From positions 17,384 through 81,383 of the forward strand of contig JAEMQS010000014.1 in assembly GCA_016463765.1 (NCBI GenBank): a stretch of 64,000 nucleotides of DNA, read 5' to 3'. Each line of letters opens with the position of its first letter. Positions within the stretch are counted from its first letter, which is position 1. The position numbers were made by a program, and so were the translations under genes. Shown here one piece after another: positions 57,979-64,000 of the stretch. The notes beneath the pieces are model-generated. The model searched no databases and was not told the DNA's origin. It worked only from the letters and a program-made list of their open reading frames with translations. Origin of the DNA: Solirubrobacteraceae bacterium. Its GTDB lineage: Bacteria; Actinomycetota; Thermoleophilia; Solirubrobacterales; Solirubrobacteraceae.

Positions 57979-58039
57979 GTTACCGTTTCGGCACCTGCTG
58001 TATTACCGTTTCGGCAGCCAGCTCGTCACCGTTTCGCCA
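57979..58039. repeat. Three direct repeats, 23-bp period, upstream of the ATPase
   Basis: GTTACCGTTTCGGCA (57979-57993), ATTACCGTTTCGGCA (58002-58016) and GTCACCGTTTCGCCA (58025-58039) start exactly 23 bp apart, about two helical turns. They begin ten bases before the ATPase start on the reverse strand. The layout fits iterated operator sites for a regulator, perhaps the ATPase protein itself. Confidence 0.8.
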
Positions 58040-58142
58040 AGGTCTCGCGGCCGCATGAGCGTCGCGTGACGTTCAGCCCTGGACGAACCATCAATCATGC
58101 TGGTGGTGACCAGCGACGACGGACGCACCACGAGGAGACGGC

Positions 58143-58541
58143 ATGGAGATCACCCGCAGCAGCATCCAGACGATGAAGGGCCCCGCCGCGTGGTTCACCG
58201 GCGACGTCTACATCGACGCCGTCGCCGCGGCACCCGCGCCGGCGCGCGTGCAGGGGAACCTCGTGCGCTTCACGCCGGGCGCGCGGACCGCGTGGCACAC
58301 GCATCCGCTCGGGCAGACGATCTACGTCACGGAGGGGGTCGGTCTGTGCCAGAAGCGCGGCGGGCCGGTCGAGGTCATCAACGCCGGCGACCGGGTGTTC
58401 TTTGAGCCCGACGAGGACCACTGGCACGGCGCGGCGCCGGATGGCTTCATGACGCACCTGGCGCTGAACGAGGCCGACGAGGCGCACTCCGCCGTGAGCT
58501 GGGGCAACCACGTGACCGACGAGGAGTACGCGGCGCGCTGA
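58143..58541 (+). CDS. Cupin-domain protein
   Basis: A 132-residue cupin of the kind with TPGARTAWHTHPLGQTIYVTEG (two His and Glu region) and EPDEDHWHGAAP (third His). This pattern resembles small cupins annotated as carboxymuconolactone- or quercetin-like, but no reaction can be assigned. GAGGAGA precedes the ATG at 58143. It is monocistronic between the repeat-flanked ATPase and a toxin-antitoxin pair. Confidence 0.8.
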   Translation: MEITRSSIQTMKGPAAWFTGDVYIDAVAAAPAPARVQGNLVRFTPGARTAWHTHPLGQTIYVTEGVGLCQKRGGPVEVINAGDRVFFEPDEDHWHGAAPDGFMTHLALNEADEAHSAVSWGNHVTDEEYAAR

Positions 58542-58575
58542 CGTCAACCCCAACCCGAGGTCTAGAGTCTCACCA

Positions 58576-58782
58576 GTGAGCAGTCGCCCCATCACCGACG
58601 AGCTGGTCGCCCAGGTCATCGACGATCTCCAGGCTCGCTACGGCATGGACCAGGACGACCTTCGCGAGCTCGGAGCCCGGCTCGCCGGCACCGACCGCCA
58701 GGCCCGCCAAGACGAGAACGTGGCATTTGCTGAACGCTTCATCGACGAGCACGCCCGCACGTTCGACCGCCTCTCGCGCTGA
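58576..58782 (+). CDS. Antitoxin partner of the Doc-like gene
   Basis: A 68-residue helical, charged protein (DELVAQVIDDLQARYGMDQ) immediately upstream of a Doc/Fic-type toxin gene. TAGAGT at 58563-58568, 7 bases before the GTG start, suggests leaderless expression. No DNA-binding fold is obvious and the family is not recognised; the call rests on size, position and operon. Confidence 0.6.
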   Translation: MSSRPITDELVAQVIDDLQARYGMDQDDLRELGARLAGTDRQARQDENVAFAERFIDEHARTFDRLSR

Positions 58783-58786
58783 GCGC

Positions 58787-59190
58787 GTGCCCGGCGACCG
58801 CTGGACATCGTCGCTCGACGACTACCTGGACGTCGCCGGGGTCGTCCTGGGAGCAACCCCTGAGCAGCTGCTCAGACTTCCGCGCCTCGACCTCGCCGAC
58901 TCCGCGACTAACGCGCCGTTCGCGTCGTTCGGCGGAACCGAGGCATACCGGACCTCGTCGATCAGGCCGCCGTGCTGGTCACGCACCTCGCGCGCAACCA
59001 TCCGCTGCCCGACGGCAACAAGCGCGCCGCATTCCTACTCATGGCGCGCTTCCTCGACGCCAACGGCCGGACATGGCAAGCCGAGGACGTCGACGCAGAC
59101 GCCGGGACCGTCGAGCGGATCGCCAGCGGCGAGGCGGACCACGACGAGGTCGTCGCGTGGATCCGCTCGCGCAGCGCTCCGGCCGACTAA
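58787..59190 (+). pseudogene. doc: Doc/Fic-type death-on-curing toxin, single-base frameshift
   Basis: The first frame (GTG 58787) encodes DRWTSSLDDYLDVAGVVLG to FASFGGTEAY; from about 58948 homology continues in another frame as PDLVDQAAVLVTHLARNHPL, PDGNKRAAFLLMARFLDANG. One added base in TACCGGAC (as TACCCGGAC) restores a 134-residue Doc with the Fic motif HPLPDGNKR. Doc phosphorylates EF-Tu in its best-known form. This copy is inactive unless the base is a sequence error or frameshifting occurs. The antitoxin gene is intact. Confidence 0.8.
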
Positions 59191-59699
59191 CCCTCCCGCG
59201 CCCGCCGTGCCGCCAGGCTGCCGAGCATGTCCTCTTCCTGCGCCGGCGTCAGCGGCTTCTTGCCACTGGCCACGCGGTTCGCGCTGACCTTCGCCACGAT
59301 CCGCCGCGCGTCCTCGACCGCAGCGGCCTCGGTCGCCTCGGCCTCCTTGCGGTGGACCTCCAGCATCTCGCCCAGGCGTGCGCCCGCGGCGTCGCGGTCG
59401 GCCTGGGTGAACTCGGCCGCCCACGGGGCGTCCGCGTCCGCGGCGAGGGCCTCAGGCGTGAGGTCCGGCCGTCCGGCCTTGATCAGCGCGCTGTAGCTCG
59501 CGGTGGGCTTGGCGTGCACCTTCGCGCGCACGTATTCCACAAGTGCTTGGCCGTCGTCCGCGCGCGATTCGATGGCTACGGAGAACTGGCTGACGTGCAG
59601 CGGGTGGCCCGCCGCCGTCACCGCTCCCGACTTCGGAGTCTCCTCAACCAGCTCGCGCAAGCGGGTCAACAGCGCCTTCTGTGCAGTGTTCACCCACAT
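59187..59699 (-). CDS. Unrecognised 170-residue protein
   Basis: A 170-residue charged, largely helical protein (RLGEMLEVHRKEAEATEAAAVEDARRIV is cut here; such long helices suggest a coiled region). It starts MWVNTAQKALLTRLR. No family is recognised. It converges on the Doc pseudogene with a four-base overlap, and is divergent from the P450. Lys/Ala-rich KKPLTPAQEEDMLGSLAAR near the end resembles helix-hairpin linkers. It could be a regulator, but nothing shows this. Confidence 0.5.
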   Translation of the reverse strand: MWVNTAQKALLTRLRELVEETPKSGAVTAAGHPLHVSQFSVAIESRADDGQALVEYVRAKVHAKPTASYSALIKAGRPDLTPEALAADADAPWAAEFTQADRDAAGARLGEMLEVHRKEAEATEAAAVEDARRIVAKVSANRVASGKKPLTPAQEEDMLGSLAARRAREG

Positions 59700-59799
59700 A
59701 CTTTCTCACGCCGGGGCCTGTTGACGTGGCACGACGCCTGCATACGGTCCGGTACGGTCGTCTGCGGAGGGGTCGAATGCGCTACTCAGGAGGGTCGTC

Positions 59800-61041
59800 A
59801 TGAGCACCACGGGCCAGGATCAGACACCGCTCGAGGGCTTGCGGGTGGGCGACCGCGAGCACTTCCACGACGGGCCGCCCCACGAGATCTTCCGCCGCCT
59901 GCGGTCCGAGTGCCCCGTCCACTGGTCCTCGGGCATCACGCAGTACCCCGAGGAGGACGGCTTCTGGTCGGTCACGACCGCCGACGACGTGCTCGAGGTG
60001 AGCCGCGACTGGCAGACCTACTCGTCGGAGATCGGCGGCTTCACCGGGCTGAAGAACGCGATCCTCCCGCTCGAGCTGCAGCAGGCGATGTTCATCGGGA
60101 TGGACCCGCCCAAGCACGACCGCATCAAGGCGCTCTTCCAGCGCGGGTTCACGCCGGCGCGCATCGCCCAGCACGAGGACGAGATCCGGGCGATCACCAT
60201 CGACGTCCTCGACCGGCTCGAGGGGCGCGAGACCTGCGATCTCGTCACCGACGTCGCGCAGCCGGTCGTCGCGCGTGTGATCGGGAGCTTTATGGGACTC
60301 TCGCCCGAGGACGACGAGGTGTGGGCGAACCTCATGAACACCATCCTCGGCGCCGGCGACCCGGACGCGACGCCCGAGGGCGCGCACATCGTCATGGAGC
60401 GCGACGTGCCCGAGGTGTTCCGCCGCTGCGGCGAGCTGATCGCCGCGCGCAGGGAGCACCCCACCGACGACCTCACCAGCGTCCTTGTCCACGCCGAGAT
60501 CGACGGCGAGCGCCTGGAGGAGCACGAGATCGTCATGGGCTTCTTCCTGCTCATGGCGGCGGGTAACGACAGCACGAAGGCGACGTACTGCAGCGGGATG
60601 CGCGCGCTCATCGAGGACCCCGAGCAGCGTCAGATGGTCCTCGACGACCCGTCGCTGGTCCCGTCGGTGGTCGAGGAGTCCCTGCGCATGTTCCCGGCGT
60701 TCGCGCACTTCGCGCGCACGGCGACGAAGGACACCGAGCTGCACGGGCAGACCATCCGCGCCGGCGAGAAGGTGCTCATGTGGTACCCGTCGAGCAACCG
60801 CGACGAGACGCGCTACGAGGACCCCGACCACTTCGACGTCACCCGCAACCCCGAGCACCAGGCCTTCGGCGCGGGCGGCCGGCACTTCTGCCTGGGGACC
60901 GCGCTCGCACGCCTCGAGCTGCGGATCCTCATCGAGGAGACGCTCGCCCGCTACCCCGACATGACGATCGAGGACCCGCCGCAGTTCGTCGAGTCCCCGT
61001 TCGCCAACCAGCTCAAGACGCTCCGGGTCCGCCTCCGATAA
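59800..61041 (+). CDS. Cytochrome P450
   Basis: A 413-residue soluble P450. Landmarks: I-helix AAGNDSTKA, K-helix EESLR, and the heme loop FGAGGRHFCLG with Cys364. Overall phrases (FSWYPSSNRDET-like MWYPSSNRDETRY) resemble the steroid/fatty-acid hydroxylating bacterial P450s such as CYP125/142, but substrate is uncertain. AGGAGG at 59784-59790 is the ribosome site. No ferredoxin gene is adjacent. Its 3' end overlaps the convergent fibronectin-III gene by 29 bases. Confidence 0.9.
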   Translation: MSTTGQDQTPLEGLRVGDREHFHDGPPHEIFRRLRSECPVHWSSGITQYPEEDGFWSVTTADDVLEVSRDWQTYSSEIGGFTGLKNAILPLELQQAMFIGMDPPKHDRIKALFQRGFTPARIAQHEDEIRAITIDVLDRLEGRETCDLVTDVAQPVVARVIGSFMGLSPEDDEVWANLMNTILGAGDPDATPEGAHIVMERDVPEVFRRCGELIAARREHPTDDLTSVLVHAEIDGERLEEHEIVMGFFLLMAAGNDSTKATYCSGMRALIEDPEQRQMVLDDPSLVPSVVEESLRMFPAFAHFARTATKDTELHGQTIRAGEKVLMWYPSSNRDETRYEDPDHFDVTRNPEHQAFGAGGRHFCLGTALARLELRILIEETLARYPDMTIEDPPQFVESPFANQLKTLRVRLR

Positions 61042-63631
61042 ACGGGGCCACGACGCGGTCCCAGCGGGCGGACTCGCAGCTGTTGATCCGGCGGAAGTCG
61101 CCCTGCACCGCGACGCCCGCGAGGCTACCGGTGACCTTCGCGGTCTCCGGTCCGGAGACGACCTGCAGGCACCCCAGCTCGGGCGGGACCGGCGCGAAGT
61201 CCTGCGGGGTGAGCCGCCGCGCCGCGGTGCAGCGATCGGATGCGTCGCCCGCCGCGCACGTGACGAGGACCGTCCGCGGTGTCGCGCCGACCCGGTCGGT
61301 CACAGCGATCTGCAGCTGCGTCGGCGCCGGCGCGGCCACAGGCGTGAGCTGCAGGTCGATGGTGTTGCCCGGGCCCTTGGTCAGCGGGCTGATGAAGGAC
61401 GTCAGCAGGCCGCAGCCCGTCAGGTCGCTGATCCCGTAGCTGCCGGACAGGCGACCGCCCTGTAGCGGGTTGAACCCTGGGGCAGACCGCATCATCGCGA
61501 TCGACGACGACTTCGTCTCACAGGTGCCGGGCGAGACGATCGGCAGGACACCGAACAGGTAGAGCTGCGGCAGCCTGACCTTGAAGCGGGACTGGGTGGA
61601 CAGCACCCCGTCCTTCAGCGTGCCGCGGGTCTTGTCCGTCTGAGCGAACGCGATGTCCGCCGTGACCGGCAGCACGCCCAGCACCCTCAGGCGCGCACGC
61701 GACTGGTTCAGCTTGAGATCTCCGGTGAATGCGCCGGTGGCGATGTTCAGCGTCGGATCGATCGAGCCGCTGAGCGGCACGGTGCCCTCCGTCAGGGCCT
61801 TGAGCTGAGACGTGCCCTTCAGCGTGAACGGGTAGTTCACCGTCGGGTCGACGGGCTCGATGATGAGCGGCGGGCTGAGTGCCGACACCGCGCCCGCGGC
61901 ATCGAACGCGCGGACCCTGATCTCCTCACCCACCGGCACGGGCGCGAGGAAGGCCGTCGTCACGTTGCCGACCCGCAGGACCTGGTTGCCGTAGACGACC
62001 TCGTAGCCGGTGACGCCGACGTTGTCGACGGAGGGCGCCCACGAGATCTTGACCACTTCGGGCTTGAGGTCACCGGCGGAGGCGATGAACGGCGTGCCCG
62101 GCACCGTCGGCGGGACGATGTCCCCCGGATCGTCCTCGCCGATGTCGACGGTGAAGACCGGCGGCAGGGTCGCCGGTGACGTCGGGTCGCACGGCATGTC
62201 GAAGGTGTCCGGGTCACCGTCGCTGTCGACGGGCACGACCGGCGGAAGCACCACCGGTGTCCCGTCCGGGCGGACCGCGCGGAGGTTGAACGTGACCCGG
62301 CCGACGTCGAGCGTCCCCGTCCCCGGCTGCGGGAAGGTCAGCCCCGGCGTCGAGCCCTCGAGCAGGAGGACGAGCTTCCCGGCCGGGCCCGTGTGGTCCG
62401 CTTTGGCGACGGTGAGCGGGATGGTGACCGGCAGGCCCCCGCCCAGGCCGGGCGCGCGGAACGTGGCGGACATGGCCGCGCTGCCCTGGATGTCGGCGGC
62501 TCCCAGGAGCTCCAGGCTGTCGACGACTCGTCCGTCGAACGTGGCCTCGGCCCGAACGGTGATCGTGGGGAAGGGCTCGCCCGCGGTCCACGTCTCCGGT
62601 GCGTCGACGTCAAGCGCCAGGGCCATCGGCTGCTCCCCGATCAGGGGGAACCGGCACGAGTACTCGCGGTCGGCGTCGGTGTCTGTATCCGGGATGCGCG
62701 CCGTGCGGAAGACGAGATCGCCGCTGGGCGCCGAGGACTGGTAGCGGTCGCGGGCCGCGACCCGGATGCGGTACTCGGTGTCGGGACGCAGCCCGCTCAG
62801 GTCGACCGACGTCTGCGTGCCCGGCACGGTCCGCGTCGTGGGGTCCGGCGCGACGGTGGTCACCACGTAGCTCTCGACGCCGACGTTGTCGGTCGCCGCA
62901 CCCCACCCGATCGTCGCGGTGGTCGACGTCACGTCGGTCGCCACAGGCATGCCCGGTGCGCTCGGTGCGTCGAGGTCGTCGGGCTCGTCGCCCTCGACGT
63001 CGATGTCGGCGAGCTTGCGGTCCTGGTCGGCCGGCGCGAGCGTGCAGACGACATCGAACGTCTCCGGGTCGCCGTCGCTGTCGGTCACTCCGTCGACGGG
63101 CGGGAGCACGATGCTGGTCCCGTCCGCGCGGCGCGCGCGCAGTTGCAGGCGCAGGGATTCGACCGTGACGGTGCTCGGGCCGAACCCGATCTCCGGAATC
63201 GGCGTGGGCTCCGCCTCACCGGTGGCGACCATCTCGACCGGACGCTCCTCGGCGTCGAACTCGACGGGGGCGATGTCGAGTGACGCCGGGATGCTGACGT
63301 CGAGGCCGAAGCCGGCGGCCCGCAGGGTCACGCTCGCGGTTCCCTCGACGCTCCGCGCCGCCATCAAGGTGTAGCCGGTGCGTGTTTCCAGGCTGGTGGT
63401 CGTGACCGCGTTGATCTCGAAGGCGGGCGAGGACGCGCCAGAGGCCCAGACCGGGGGCACAGCCGCGGTGACGTCGAAGCGGTGCTCCTGCGAGGCGACG
63501 AGCGAGTACTCACACCGGTAGGTCTGCGACAGCGTCGCGCCGAGCGCGGGGGACACGACGGCCGCGGCCATGACCGTGGCCAGCGCCACGGGACCCAACA
63601 TCCTGCTGACGAGACGGCGACGTGCGATCAC
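61013..63631 (-). CDS. Large secreted fibronectin-III protein with subtilisin-inhibitor-like C-terminus
   Basis: An 872-residue exported protein, paralog of that at 38447-40438. After the signal (GPVALATVMAAAVVSPALG) come a domain starting LSQTYRCEYSLVASQ, a fibronectin-III domain, a second copy of the first domain type (REYSCRFPLIGEQPMALA), another fibronectin-III domain, then the shared C-terminal domain (ARLRVLGVLPVTADIAF). A final 85 residues are extra: TVLVTCAAGDASDRC, LGCLQVVSGPETAKVTG and RINSCESARWDRVVAP, with four cysteines, resembling Streptomyces subtilisin inhibitor. It may bind surface polymers and inhibit proteases. GTG 63631 was chosen. Confidence 0.8.
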   Translation of the reverse strand: MIARRRLVSRMLGPVALATVMAAAVVSPALGATLSQTYRCEYSLVASQEHRFDVTAAVPPVWASGASSPAFEINAVTTTSLETRTGYTLMAARSVEGTASVTLRAAGFGLDVSIPASLDIAPVEFDAEERPVEMVATGEAEPTPIPEIGFGPSTVTVESLRLQLRARRADGTSIVLPPVDGVTDSDGDPETFDVVCTLAPADQDRKLADIDVEGDEPDDLDAPSAPGMPVATDVTSTTATIGWGAATDNVGVESYVVTTVAPDPTTRTVPGTQTSVDLSGLRPDTEYRIRVAARDRYQSSAPSGDLVFRTARIPDTDTDADREYSCRFPLIGEQPMALALDVDAPETWTAGEPFPTITVRAEATFDGRVVDSLELLGAADIQGSAAMSATFRAPGLGGGLPVTIPLTVAKADHTGPAGKLVLLLEGSTPGLTFPQPGTGTLDVGRVTFNLRAVRPDGTPVVLPPVVPVDSDGDPDTFDMPCDPTSPATLPPVFTVDIGEDDPGDIVPPTVPGTPFIASAGDLKPEVVKISWAPSVDNVGVTGYEVVYGNQVLRVGNVTTAFLAPVPVGEEIRVRAFDAAGAVSALSPPLIIEPVDPTVNYPFTLKGTSQLKALTEGTVPLSGSIDPTLNIATGAFTGDLKLNQSRARLRVLGVLPVTADIAFAQTDKTRGTLKDGVLSTQSRFKVRLPQLYLFGVLPIVSPGTCETKSSSIAMMRSAPGFNPLQGGRLSGSYGISDLTGCGLLTSFISPLTKGPGNTIDLQLTPVAAPAPTQLQIAVTDRVGATPRTVLVTCAAGDASDRCTAARRLTPQDFAPVPPELGCLQVVSGPETAKVTGSLAGVAVQGDFRRINSCESARWDRVVAPFIGGGPGAS

Positions 63632-63785
63632 GCGGACACTCCACTCCGGGCCTTCTGGGGACGACGCGAGTCTCGGTCATCGCGCGTCGCCGAGCGCAGC
63701 GTTCGCTCAGCGGTGGAGGGATAACGATCGCAATCCCAATAGCGGCGGGGGTTCGCCGACCGAGATCACCGCTCGCACGATGCCG

Positions 63786-64000
63786 TCAACGTGGCACGAC
63801 GGCCGGCAACTCGGGCGGCACCCCGCCCGCGTCGCGGATGAGCTGCGGCCAGACCACCGGGTCGTGCCCGGGGATGATCGGGAAGCCCCGCTGGGCCGCG
63901 ATCTCCTTGACGCGCAGCAACGACGCGAGCCCCTGCTCGGGCGTCGCGTCGATCAGCCCACCCGGCGAGATCTCCTGCTCGAAGTTCTCCGTGAGGTCGC
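63786..64000 (-). CDS. Metallo-beta-lactamase-fold hydrolase, C-terminal end (runs off right edge)
   Basis: The last 71 codons of a reverse-strand gene whose start lies beyond the window. The product contains FPIIPGHDPVVWPQL, the final metal-binding GHDP of metallo-beta-lactamase-fold lactonases and related enzymes. It ends PPELPAVVPR. Substrate unknown. The gap 63632-63785 before the large secreted-protein gene has no other gene; it presumably holds the promoter of neither (both genes read left), apart from that of the fibronectin gene. Confidence 0.65.
   Translation of the reverse strand, partial: DLTENFEQEISPGGLIDATPEQGLASLLRVKEIAAQRGFPIIPGHDPVVWPQLIRDAGGVPPELPAVVPR

Noticed and set aside
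61013..61041. Frameshift or assembly error at the P450/fibronectin junction
   Set aside because: Both proteins end naturally in this 29-base convergent overlap; similar stop overlaps occur at 13696 and 18860.

Overview
The window is very GC-rich chromosomal DNA with short gaps, many 4-base start/stop overlaps (ATGA, GTGA) and strong C/G preference at third codon positions. Gene content (FG-GAP, RTX-type and fibronectin-III secreted proteins, a methylmalonyl-CoA epimerase, DUF1385, YchF, RarA) and many apparently leaderless promoters (TANNNT 6-9 nt before the start codon) suggest an actinomycete of the Thermoleophilia/Solirubrobacterales type. This placement is inference; no rRNA or other marker is present. 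I recognised no tRNA, rRNA, CRISPR array or intact insertion sequence.

Layout. 1-2076: the start of an ABC1/UbiB kinase gene and a translationally coupled trio of small membrane proteins. 2077-2290: six copies of a short repeat in both orientations. 2339-5684: a 5'-3' exonuclease, a secreted GH2 glycosidase and a TetR regulator. 5694-11685: a Baeyer-Villiger-type monooxygenase with an SRPBCC protein, then two tandem FG-GAP secreted proteins and a small secreted protein, with shared palindromes and hairpins between them. 11687-31107: mostly housekeeping genes (YchF, cupin/MarR pair, PAP2, lipid kinase, phospholipase D, propeller-RTX fusion, two CNNM proteins, epimerase, FtsH-like protease, phosphoesterase, DUF1385, M20 peptidase, ABC exporter, chromate transporter). 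31269-41578: a 1039-residue secreted protein, RarA, an aldehyde-dehydrogenase-fold protein with altered catalytic motifs, a siroheme-synthase-type dehydrogenase with a Cys-rich N-terminus, a fibronectin-III secreted protein and an agmatinase-like enzyme. 41575-42188: a PIN toxin/antitoxin pair.

42326-53370 is a guanidine utilisation operon. A clear guanidine-I (ykkC) riboswitch with a competing terminator precedes an isochorismatase-fold hydrolase, a complete Dpp/Opp-type ABC importer, two DUF1989 proteins (carboxyguanidine deiminase subunits), a carboxyltransferase protein and allophanate hydrolase. The expected route is guanidine uptake, carboxylation, deimination to allophanate and hydrolysis to ammonia and CO2. 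The carboxylase is incomplete: the biotin carboxylase and biotin carrier domains are missing from both the protein and the operon.

53371-59700 is an accessory island. Its most striking part is a lower-GC two-gene unit: a reverse transcriptase-like protein with a helical C-terminal half, overlapping a separate HEPN protein with an Rx4H motif. This looks like a split AbiA-like antiphage module and is the best candidate for an undescribed system. Around it lie a decayed ammonia-lyase pseudogene, a DUF4143 ATPase preceded by three direct repeats on an exact 23-bp period, and an antitoxin/Doc pair whose toxin has a one-base frameshift. The window ends with a cytochrome P450, a large fibronectin-III protein whose C-terminus resembles a subtilisin-inhibitor domain, and the end of a metallo-beta-lactamase-fold gene.
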